Source: Alistipes sp. CAG:514 (lineage in GTDB: Bacteria; Bacteroidota; Bacteroidia; Bacteroidales; UBA932). From it: a stretch of 10,545 bases of DNA. Under the pieces are notes generated by a model. That model saw only the letters and a list, made by a program, of their open reading frames with translations. It made no database searches and had not been told where the DNA came from. Each line of letters begins with the position of its first letter. Positions within the stretch are counted from its first letter, which is position 1. The DNA is taken from NCBI GenBank assembly GCA_000431015.1, contig HF985979.1:1-10545 (forward strand). The letters are read 5' to 3'. A program made the translations under genes and the position numbers. This document shows, piece by piece, positions 1 through 7,900 of the stretch.

Positions 1-9
1 TCTTCATTT
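1..9 (-). rRNA. 5' end of 16S rRNA gene (partial, runs off the left edge)
   Basis: Read on the minus strand, the window ends with ...AAAAATGAAGA. Bacterial 16S rRNA genes begin with a TGAAGAGTTTGATC-type sequence, so the last bases match the first few of 16S and the rest would lie outside the window. The identification rests on this short match plus the convincing rrn-type promoter and leader immediately upstream. The exact mature end cannot be set from so few bases. Confidence 0.55.
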
Positions 10-82
10 TTCGTTCTCGGTACTTGTTGTACTAATCTTTCAATATTGTCAATGAACTTACCGTTCTTTCCGAAACGGGCTG
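10..82 (-). ncRNA. rRNA operon leader transcript
   Basis: This stretch lies between the leftward promoter and the apparent 16S start. On the minus strand it contains GTTCATTGACAATATTGAAA, which resembles the TTCTTTGACATATTG-like element in Bacteroidota rRNA leaders (recalled family knowledge). It also contains two small inverted repeats. One has arms at 61-65 and 74-78 (CCGTT/AACGG, 8-base loop). The other has GTAC arms around a 5-base TTGTT loop near 21-33. Such leaders carry antitermination and RNase III processing signals; which bases do so here is inference. There is no open reading frame. Confidence 0.6.
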
Positions 83-113
83 CAAAGATAGCGACTTTTT
101 CTTACTTGCCAAA
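83..113 (-). promoter_or_regulatory. Bacteroides-type promoter driving the rRNA operon leftward
   Basis: On the minus strand the -33 element TTTG (110-113) is followed by a 19-base spacer and TATCTTTG (83-90). The latter is a perfect match to the Bacteroides primary sigma -7 consensus TAnnTTTG. The region just upstream, 114-134, is rich in A and T runs, as expected of an UP-like element at a strong rrn promoter. The start of transcription would fall at about 74-79. Confidence 0.75.
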
Positions 114-312
114 CTTTTTTTGATTTTTTTTCAAATTTCCACAAAAATCGGTTGAGAAAGCATTAAAGAATAAGTTGAACTAAACTTTGTGTCAGATTTA
201 TGAGGATAGATTTCTTTTGGAGGGATGAGTGTGCCGATGGCACATGACTGACGTGGAAAAGACATCTAGACTCACCCCTTCAGACAAGCAAATCAAAACA
301 GTTTCTTAGGCA
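114..312. other. Non-coding gap between the GH92 3' end and the rrn promoter
   Basis: No credible gene is seen. The left part (114-180) is strongly AT-rich with T runs. The right part contains a nested inverted repeat (see the separate entry at 222-277). On the minus strand this segment is the 3' flank of the GH92 gene and the upstream flank of the rRNA promoter, so a transcription stop is expected here. No classical hairpin followed by a T run is visible. Confidence 0.6.
222..277. repeat. Nested inverted repeat downstream of the GH92 gene
   Basis: The inner arms TGTGCC (230-235) and GGCACA (239-244) are a perfect 6-bp stem with a GAT loop. The outer arms GGGATGAGT (222-230) and ACTCACCC (270-277) pair with one bulged base, sharing base 230 with the inner stem. 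The two stems could therefore form alternative structures. It could serve as a transcript 3'-end structure for the GH92 mRNA, but no U tract follows in either direction, so this is not a confident terminator. Confidence 0.4.
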
Positions 313-2520
313 TCAGTACCAGACCGTCCGTTCCGGCCCCATCCTGAAGACTAGCTCGCCGCCTTTGATGATCTCGGAGTAGTCAATGTAAGGGCTGACG
401 AGAGGACTCCCGTTCAAGATGACGCTCTGGATGTAGCGGTTCTCATCGCTCAGACCGGAGGCCTTTATCTTAAAGGTGCCGCCGGCGACCTTCAGATCCA
501 CCTCGTCAAAGGCCGGAGCGCCGAACCAGTACCTCGTGGAGGCAGGCTCTATCTCGTAGAAACCTAAAGCGGAGAGGACATACCAGGCGGACATCTGGCC
601 GGCGTCCTCATTGCCGCAAAGGCCGTCATCGGCGTTCTTGTAGAATCCTGAATAGATCCGGCGAGCCAGGTCAGCGGTCTTGTACGGCTCTTCTGCCATA
701 GTATAGAAGTAAATGACGTGGTGGCTTGGCTCGTTGCCGTGGGCGTACTGGCCGATCAGGCCGGAGATGTCAGGAGAGGCATCCTCACCGTCGATCCGGG
801 AATCCGCCGAGAAAAGCGAATCCAGTCTCGCGACGAATCCCTCGCGGGAGCCGTAGAAATCGACAAGGCCTGAATAGTCATGAGGGGCGAGCCAAGAATA
901 TTGCCAGGCATTGCCCTCGCAATAATCATTGGCGCGATGCTCCGAGGAATATGGATTGAACGGAGTCCTCCAACTGCCGTCGGAGAAACGGCCCCTGGCG
1001 AATAATGTCGTGGAATCCATGTAGTTGCGATAGGAATGACTGCGGTTGCGGAAATATTCAGCATCCTCGCTCCTGCCAAGGCGGTCAGCGGCGGCGGCCA
1101 CGGCGGCGTCCGCTATGGCATATTCCATGTCATAGGCAATCGACTCAAGCATCTTGTCTGAAGGAATATACCCGTACTTCTGACGGTAGTCAAGACCGCG
1201 GGTGTTGCCCATCATCGTTGTCTTGAGAGCCTCCCAGGCCAAGTCACGGTCGAAGCCGTCGAAGCCTTTCACTACAGCGTCGGCGACGGCGATCACGCCC
1301 GGATTGCCGACCATGCAGTCGGTCTCGTTGCCGACCAGGTGCCAGACAGGAAGCCGCCCTTGCCTTTTGTAGATCTCCAGCATCGTGGCGATCATGTCGT
1401 TCTCCCTGTCGGGATGCAGAATCGTCATCAGCGGCATCTGCGCGCGATAGGTGTCCCAAAGGGAGAAGGAGGTATATTCCGTTCTCGGAGCATCCACATC
1501 GCTGAAGGTCGAAGGCATGATCATCGTGTGGTAAAGCGCTGTGTAGAAGATGGTTCTGGCATCGGTATCAGCAGTCGAGACCTTTGCCTTGGAGAGTTCG
1601 GCGTTCCAGGCCTCGCGGGCAGCCACGGCAGTCGCGTCGAAGTCCCAGCCCGGAAGTTCCGCGGACATATTCAAAGCCGCCTTCTCCTCGCTGACCGGAG
1701 AGACCGCGACCTTCACCATCACCTGCTCCCCTTCGGCGGTGCGGAAGCCGGCGCGGAAATAGTTGACTGAATATTCCTGCCCGTCAACGGCATATTCCTT
1801 GACAGCCACCTCGTCGAAGGAGTCGAAAGGCTTCGAGAATTGGGCGCGGAAGTAGATTTTCTGGTCTTTTGCCCAGCCGGTCGAGAATCGGTAACCATCT
1901 ATGGTACAACTGTCCACGACGGTAAACTTTGTGTCATAGGCCTTGTCCCAGCAGCCGCCGTTCTCAAGGTCGATCACCACCGCGGAGCTGTCCGAGGCCG
2001 GGAAGGTGTAGCGGCTGAGGCCGACTCTGGTGGTGGCGGTCATTTCGGCGGAGATGCCGTAGCGGGTCAGCGGAACACTGTAGTAGCCGGGTCTCGCCAC
2101 CTCCCTGGTTCTGTCGGCGTAGGACCACATCCCCGTGGCCTGCGCAGCGGCGATCGCTTCCGGAGTTGAATCCTTCGGCTCCTCCCCTCTTGAATATCTC
2201 ACCGCGCCCACCACCGGCATCAACGTGATGTCGAAGAGGTCGCCGATTCCCGTTCCGCTCAGATGCGTGTGCGAGAATCCGATGACCGTGGAGTCGCTGG
2301 AATGGTACCCCGAGCACCAGTCCCACGACTGTGGAATGCTCGTTGGTCCCAGCTGCACCGCACCGAATGGCACGCTCGCCCCGACAAACACATGTCCGTG
2401 CCCGCCCGAGCCTATTCTTACATTGACATAACTGGTGAAGTCCTCCTGGCTCGTCGCCGCAGGAGAACATGCCGCCAAAATTCCAAGTGCGGCAAAGATG
2501 ACTGTCCTTATGGTTTTCAT
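313..2520 (-). CDS. GH92 family exo-alpha-mannosidase, predicted lipoprotein
   Basis: Family GH92 enzymes are calcium-dependent, inverting exo-alpha-mannosidases that trim mannose from N-glycans and yeast mannans. The 735-residue length is normal for the family. An N-terminal signal with lipobox L-A-A-C (Cys18) predicts a lipid-anchored envelope protein. Residues +2 onward (SPAATSQED) lack a strong acidic surface-export signal, so the periplasmic side is more likely (inference). Family motifs seen in order are HTHLSGTG (84-91), LENGG near 190, KYGYIPSD, EGNAWQY with Glu535, GNEPSHH (Glu597, His600, His601) and GNEDAGQMSAW (Glu638, Asp639). By analogy with characterised GH92 enzymes, Glu535 and Asp639 are the best candidates for general acid and base; I did not align structures. 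The ATG at 2518-2520 is chosen because the signal peptide begins there. A promoter lies about 30 bases upstream. No susCD or regulator genes are next to it, so it is not visibly part of a polysaccharide utilisation locus. Confidence 0.93.
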   Translation of the reverse strand: MKTIRTVIFAALGILAACSPAATSQEDFTSYVNVRIGSGGHGHVFVGASVPFGAVQLGPTSIPQSWDWCSGYHSSDSTVIGFSHTHLSGTGIGDLFDITLMPVVGAVRYSRGEEPKDSTPEAIAAAQATGMWSYADRTREVARPGYYSVPLTRYGISAEMTATTRVGLSRYTFPASDSSAVVIDLENGGCWDKAYDTKFTVVDSCTIDGYRFSTGWAKDQKIYFRAQFSKPFDSFDEVAVKEYAVDGQEYSVNYFRAGFRTAEGEQVMVKVAVSPVSEEKAALNMSAELPGWDFDATAVAAREAWNAELSKAKVSTADTDARTIFYTALYHTMIMPSTFSDVDAPRTEYTSFSLWDTYRAQMPLMTILHPDRENDMIATMLEIYKRQGRLPVWHLVGNETDCMVGNPGVIAVADAVVKGFDGFDRDLAWEALKTTMMGNTRGLDYRQKYGYIPSDKMLESIAYDMEYAIADAAVAAAADRLGRSEDAEYFRNRSHSYRNYMDSTTLFARGRFSDGSWRTPFNPYSSEHRANDYCEGNAWQYSWLAPHDYSGLVDFYGSREGFVARLDSLFSADSRIDGEDASPDISGLIGQYAHGNEPSHHVIYFYTMAEEPYKTADLARRIYSGFYKNADDGLCGNEDAGQMSAWYVLSALGFYEIEPASTRYWFGAPAFDEVDLKVAGGTFKIKASGLSDENRYIQSVILNGSPLVSPYIDYSEIIKGGELVFRMGPERTVWY

Positions 2521-2547
2521 CGATGATGACTTAATGTTATCGTTCCG

Positions 2548-2579
2548 CTAATATACCGATTCTTTTTTGTTGACACAAA
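2548..2579 (-). promoter_or_regulatory. Candidate promoter of the GH92 gene
   Basis: On the minus strand TTTG (2576-2579), a 20-base spacer, then TATATTAG (2548-2555). This fits the Bacteroides TTTG-N19-21-TAnnTTTG pattern with one mismatch in the -7 element. Transcription would start near 2542, giving a leader of roughly 20 bases before the ATG at 2520. Confidence 0.6.
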
Positions 2580-2618
2580 CACGGAGTGGCATCATCATTA
2601 TTTCTTTATGGTTTATCT

Positions 2619-2650
2619 ATTGATAATCCGATTATTATTTCGTATCTTGC
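2619..2650 (+). promoter_or_regulatory. Candidate promoter of the RHS locus
   Basis: ATTG (2619-2622), a 20-base spacer, then TATCTTGC (2643-2650). This resembles the Bacteroides -33 and -7 elements with one mismatch in the first and two in the second, so it is weaker than the other two promoters in the window. Transcription would begin near 2656, about 25 bases before the ATG. The sequence before the start (ACTTTATCAAAG) has no Shine-Dalgarno, which is usual in this phylum. Confidence 0.45.
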
Positions 2651-2681
2651 TCCAAACTAACAACCAAGCACTTTATCAAAG

Positions 2682-4937
2682 ATGAAAAGACTGCTCCTCA
2701 TATTATCAGTATTGCTGGCAGGGGCATTTGCCTTGCCAGCCCAGACGATCTCCGATGAAATCACCCAGATGTTTTCGCCTAATGCCGCGGAACTTGGCAA
2801 ATACGGAAAGATACCGGTGAACTATTTCAATGGTCTGCCAAATATTCAGGTTCCTTTGACAACACTCAAGGCGAAGGGGGCAGACCTGCCGATCTATCTG
2901 ACATACCATGCCGGAGGGCACAAGCCGGAGCAGCACCCCGGATGGGTTGGTTTGGGTTGGACCCTGCGGGCCGGAGGGTGCATTAACAGGATAATCAACA
3001 ACCGACAGGACGAGGTGTCTCACGACGAGATCTGGCAAGAAAGGACAAAACCATTGACTTACCAGAATTCAGATCTTGACACCCTGAGCTATTTTGACTA
3101 TCTGGAAAAAGGAGCAGGATGGGTAGAAAATGAGAATGCCGCCAAAGCCCATTTCCGACACAACCTCAAATACGGAATATGGTGCGACATGGAACCGGAC
3201 GAATTCCAGATCAACCTTGACGGAATCCAGGCATCTTTCTACATAACTGGCTATGACAGCAGGACGGGACAGTGTACCGTCAGGATCAAGTCCCGCCAAC
3301 CATATGATTTCTCTGTCAAGGTATTTCTTTCCAATACAGGAGGAAATCACATCAATGATCAAATCCATGCGTTATTGTTTCAGTACATCAGTAAGATAAT
3401 CGTGACTGATTCCGATGGTGTCCGCTACATCTTCGGCGGTGACGGCAATGATCTCTCATCCATAGAGTTTTCCATAAAGCCTTGCTCCACCTACCGTTAC
3501 GGGATGGCATCCGCATCCACATGGAATCTCACCAGAATCGAATACCCGAACAACGAGACGATCACGTTCCGCTATCGGAAAGACGGGCGCCCGATTGTCA
3601 GGACAATCCTGAGAGAGGGACGAGGGCTCAACTACAAGATCGATGGAGACAACTATGGGAACTACCTGCTCGACTCATCGTTACCTCCAAGCAGCACCGG
3701 ATCGTGGTACAACTATTACATCAACAACGACCTATACTCACAAAGAGACGACTCTCCCTACATCAAACTGATGTACCTCTCACCGTCTTATCTTAGCTCC
3801 GTAAGGTCAAAAGCAAGTGGGGATTCGGTCGTATTTCATATCTCCAGATCAATAGAGCTAAAGGATCTTGGCACAGACACAGACCCCACATACGAGGATA
3901 CTGCGGAGTTGTTCCAGACAAAACCCGGTTTCCGTGACAACGATGCGTACATCGACATTGAGAACATCCTCTCCTATAACTACTATATGTGTTTGGACAG
4001 CATCTCCCAAGACCAGAAGAGAATACTGTTCACTTACGGCAACAACGCCGATGAGCGCCTGTCCCTCTCCTCCGTCAGAACTGTGGCCGGAACAGATGAT
4101 GGTGGCAAGTACTCATTTGAATACAACAGTCTTAAGCTTCCCGATCATTATTGCTCGGAGAGCAGTGACAGGTGGGGGTTCAACGGGAAATCCTTCAGCG
4201 TGCCACCGGGATCATACCAGACCCTTCACGACCGCCGCGCACCCGACACAACGCTGATGAAGGCAGAGATCCTCCAGAAAATCACCTACCCAACCGGAGG
4301 CTCCACTGAATATATCTTCGAACCGCACACCTACTGCGCATCCGTCCAAAGAACAGACTCTCCACAGATCGGATTCTCTGTTGTTGACAATGCCAATGAC
4401 AGCATTGCTGGCGGGTTGAGAATCAAGACGATCATTGACCGGAACGGTGACAAGACTGAAACACGCAACTTTTTCTATACTAAAAACGGCCGCTCCAGCG
4501 GAATTTTGTCCGGCACTCCGGTGTTTTTCATAAAACGAGACTACAACGGCAAAGTTGCGATAGGCGGTAATGGAAGAGGTTGGATCGGCCCACTTTTCTG
4601 GAAAGACAAAGGCACGGAGTCCACGCTGGAGTTATCCTACTGGATAGGAAGCGAAAGCTATCTGAACCAGCTCTCTACGACGGATGGCAATCACGTCACC
4701 TACAGCAATGTAACCGAGGTGTTCTCCGATGGAGGAAGGATTGAGTATGAATATTCAAATCACAGGGAAGCCCTTGACGCGTCCTTCGAAGGGGATATCT
4801 CCTGCTATTCGCCGGAGAACCCCGACTACATCCTGAGAAGGTTATATGCATCCCACTCTTTGGACAGAGGGCTGCTGCTCAGCAAGGGCTCGTTTGACCA
4901 TTACGGAAGAGTTGTCGAGGAAGAGCACTATGAATAA
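2682..4937 (+). CDS. Exported RHS/YD-repeat protein, N-terminal part
   Basis: This is the amino-terminal 751 residues of a Bacteroidota-type RHS protein. Residues 1-21 form a Sec signal peptide (basic MKR, hydrophobic stretch, cleavage after ALPAQ or one residue earlier), so export is by Sec rather than by an N-terminal PAAR domain. Residues about 30-110 carry the usual opening of these proteins: SPNAAELGKYG, then PVNYFNGLPNIQVPL, LPIYLTYHAGG and WVGLGWTLRAGG. After this comes a long beta-rich region with YIFGGDGN and tyrosine-rich strands, as in RHS shell N-termini. The C-terminus ends at LLLSKGSFDHYGRVVEEEHYE, in the middle of a YD-type repeat where homologous proteins would continue. The next frame (4930 onward) supplies exactly the expected continuation, NNNSPNRFTENV. 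The stop at 4935 is therefore best explained by a one-base frameshift. Alternatively it is a genuine split with coupled restart. It is not a complete toxin alone. Confidence 0.88.
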   Translation: MKRLLLILSVLLAGAFALPAQTISDEITQMFSPNAAELGKYGKIPVNYFNGLPNIQVPLTTLKAKGADLPIYLTYHAGGHKPEQHPGWVGLGWTLRAGGCINRIINNRQDEVSHDEIWQERTKPLTYQNSDLDTLSYFDYLEKGAGWVENENAAKAHFRHNLKYGIWCDMEPDEFQINLDGIQASFYITGYDSRTGQCTVRIKSRQPYDFSVKVFLSNTGGNHINDQIHALLFQYISKIIVTDSDGVRYIFGGDGNDLSSIEFSIKPCSTYRYGMASASTWNLTRIEYPNNETITFRYRKDGRPIVRTILREGRGLNYKIDGDNYGNYLLDSSLPPSSTGSWYNYYINNDLYSQRDDSPYIKLMYLSPSYLSSVRSKASGDSVVFHISRSIELKDLGTDTDPTYEDTAELFQTKPGFRDNDAYIDIENILSYNYYMCLDSISQDQKRILFTYGNNADERLSLSSVRTVAGTDDGGKYSFEYNSLKLPDHYCSESSDRWGFNGKSFSVPPGSYQTLHDRRAPDTTLMKAEILQKITYPTGGSTEYIFEPHTYCASVQRTDSPQIGFSVVDNANDSIAGGLRIKTIIDRNGDKTETRNFFYTKNGRSSGILSGTPVFFIKRDYNGKVAIGGNGRGWIGPLFWKDKGTESTLELSYWIGSESYLNQLSTTDGNHVTYSNVTEVFSDGGRIEYEYSNHREALDASFEGDISCYSPENPDYILRRLYASHSLDRGLLLSKGSFDHYGRVVEEEHYE

Positions 4938-4940
4938 TAA
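4930..4940 (+). other. Frame break joining the two RHS reading frames (ATGAATAA overlap)
   Basis: The upstream frame stops at TAA 4935-4937, and the downstream frame has an ATG at 4930-4932, giving ATGAATAA. Adding a single base within TAATAA would produce a continuous HYE-Y-NNNS reading of an RHS repeat. The purine-rich GAGGAAGAG just before the ATG could aid re-initiation, but it also simply codes for the acidic run VEEEH of the upstream frame. The local AAT repeat has a 3-base unit, so unit slippage there would not change the frame. Confidence 0.7.
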
Positions 4941-7900
4941 CAATTCCCCGAATCGGTTTACGGAGAATGTCTCCGTCTGCCAGATAGGCGCGGAGTCGTT
5001 CCCCAACCTTATTAACGGACGTGGTGACGGTCTCTCACTCTCTAAGAATTTCACATACTGCTGGACAGCGGGATCCAGGATATACACTTATTTCCCTTAC
5101 TTGAAAAGCAAGGAGGTCAAGACATTCCATTACGGATCAGGGACATCTTCCCAAACCGCAATCGTTCTTGTCAACTATGGTTACGACAATCACCGCAGAC
5201 TTGTGCGGACTACCACAACGGAATCCGCAGGGGGTGAACTGACAGATTCTGTAAGGTACACTGGTTCCGATGGCATACGGGACTCAGGGGTGTATGCAGA
5301 GATGACGGATGTCTCTGTGAATATGTCCGGAATCCCGATCGAAAGGATACGGTACAAAAACGGTAAGGTGATTGGAGCCGAATTGACCACCTACAGGAAA
5401 ATCGCCAAAGCCGGAATTGAGAATTACGTACCTGAGGCTGAGTATGCGGCAAAGCTTGACGAGCCGGCATCATCTTTCGACACTTATGACGGTCGCAATG
5501 TCGAGAGCCAATACGGTGATCCGATTATCGAATATGTGGAGTATGACGGGATGTGCAACCCTTTGGAAGTAGTCAAGAACGGGACAGGCAGGACATCCAT
5601 ACTATGGGGATATGAAGGGATGCATCCTGTCGCTCTTTTCAACAACGCCACCAGACGCGCGGGGACGATAATGGTTGAAGAACCGGGACTTGTCAGCGAC
5701 AATGAAGATCACCGCACGAACACAGAGCACTGGTTCTCTTACAGTTTCGAGACTTTGGAAGGCGGTGACTGCGAGGTACATTTCGATATTCCGGAGAACG
5801 TCCCTGATTTTGATTTTTGGGTTGTTCTCGACAGTTCTACTTATTATAGACCCAGAACCAGAGAATGGGTGGATGACGGATCTGGAGGGGGACATGATTC
5901 CGAGGTCTATGTGGAATTCACAAAAACGGTGTGGCTAGCGGCAGGGAAGCATAGACTTGCTGTCACGACGTTGGATCCCACCATTTATCCAATACCAGAA
6001 GAAGATGCGGAACTTGAATCAGAGGCAAATCTGGAGTATAACTATTTGGTGCGCCCTCAGACATCTATTGAAATTCCAGAAGATGCCCACTCCGCTGCAG
6101 GATGGCTTTCGATTGCCTATAGAGGTAAGCAAGAAAGAGAGGTGAATGGATTCATTGGAGACTATTACCACGAGAACTTTGAAGGTTGGCGTGGGAATCG
6201 CCAGAATGGCTTTCACAGCGAAAAGGGATATGTCGGGGAATATACAGTCAACCTTGAGGTTTCACCGGAAAGAGTATATTACGTTGATTATAGAGTCCTG
6301 ATTGGAGGTCAGTGGAAGTATAAAAAATACAGATATTATGGGCCATGCCAAACAATCAATGAAGGCTCTTCGCCAATAGATGAGATCCGTGTCTATCCGG
6401 TTGACGGATCGGTTATCACCGCGACTTGGTCTCCTAATGTCGGACCGCGCGGTGTCTCCGACACAAGAGGGATGACTACATCCTATGAGTATGACGGACT
6501 GGGTAGATTGATCCTGTGTATGGACAACGATCAATCACCGACTACAGGGTACGCCTACCACTTCCGCAATGATTCTGATTCCACGAACCATATAAGGAAA
6601 ACAGTCTATACCGAGAAGAACGCTGCGGCACCGAGAGTCAGCACAGACTATTTCGATGGCCTAGGGAGGTCTATCCAGACAATCATGAAGGGCGTAGGAA
6701 CCAATGGCGGAGACATCTCCAATCTCTTTGAATATGACCGGAACGGACGGTTGCTCAGATCCTGGCTGAACTCTCCGGTGTACAATAATGGAGATGGTTG
6801 TGTTAATCCTGATGTCTTTAAAGAGAATGCATCCTCATTCTACGGGAACACTACCTCTGCGGAGTCACGTCCTTTCAGCGAGAATGTCTATGATGGTTCG
6901 CCACTTGACCGCGTCAAAGCAGTTTACGGTGTTGGACAGGACTGGTTCAGCGCCGGGAAATGCGCCGAAACGGAGTTTCTTACAAACTCTACGGATGTTT
7001 CAACCCTTAAATGTCTAAATCTCAAAGTGGAGGAGTATTCCGACACCTCGTTTACAGTCAAAAAGGCAGGATTCTATCCAGCCAGCTCACTGCTTGTGAC
7101 AAAGAGCATGGACGAGGATGGGAACACAGCATATTCATTCACAGACTTTTCCGGAAAGACACTTCTGGAACGTCGGGTCTTAAGCTCGGACGAGACGGCT
7201 GACACGTACTATGTATATGACGACTTCGGCGACCTGAGGGCTGTGATTCCGCCTATGCTTTCCAAAGAGGTCAGCACTTCCACATCAACACATTGGACAA
7301 GCGACTCGGAACCGTTCGGCCGGTGGGCGTTCCTTTATGTCTATGACTCAAGACACCGATGCGTGGCCAAGAAGATGCCGGGAGCAGGCTGGAATCTCAC
7401 ACTTTACGACAAGGCCGGGAACGCCATTCTGACACAGGACGCCAGACAGCGTGAACAGAATGAATGGGCGTTCAACATTCCCGACGCTCTGGGCAGGGTT
7501 TGTCTTCAGGGTCTGTGCGAAGAATCTTCACTTTTCGGGAACGACACCGGCATCGATGTCTTCTCCGGGCCATTCCAGAATGTCGCGGTAAGAGCCTTCC
7601 GTTCACAGGGGTCTCTGGCCGCCACGAGCGCTTTCTACGGCTATTCCATTGACGGTATGGTCATTGACTCCACCACCACATTCCTCACCGTGAACTATTA
7701 CGATGACCACTCGTTTGTCGGGATGTATGGTTTTCCTCAGGATCTTTTGTTTGACGAGGCTCTTGTGGATAATGGTTACGGCAACAGATGGTCATCCGCA
7801 CATAATCTGCTGACCGGCTCAATGTCTGCCGTGATCACCTCTGAAGGTGTGTCCACCGGAAAATTCAGGCACACGGCTTTATTTTATGATGAGTATGGAC

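Noticed and set aside
230..244. Hairpin TGTGCC-GAT-GGCACA as a classical intrinsic terminator
   Set aside because: No T run follows in either direction, so it is listed only as an inverted repeat.
1339..2470. Several long open frames on both strands inside the GH92 gene
   Set aside because: They are arginine-, glycine- and histidine-rich readings of a GC-rich gene in other frames, without domain signals, while the GH92 frame carries all family motifs.
4846..4929. Longer start for the second RHS frame (ATG at 4846)
   Set aside because: The extra 28 residues are an out-of-frame reading of the end of the first RHS frame (cysteine- and arginine-rich, no RHS similarity). The continuation homologous to RHS begins at NNNNSPNR, so 4930 is the only sensible start if translation restarts.
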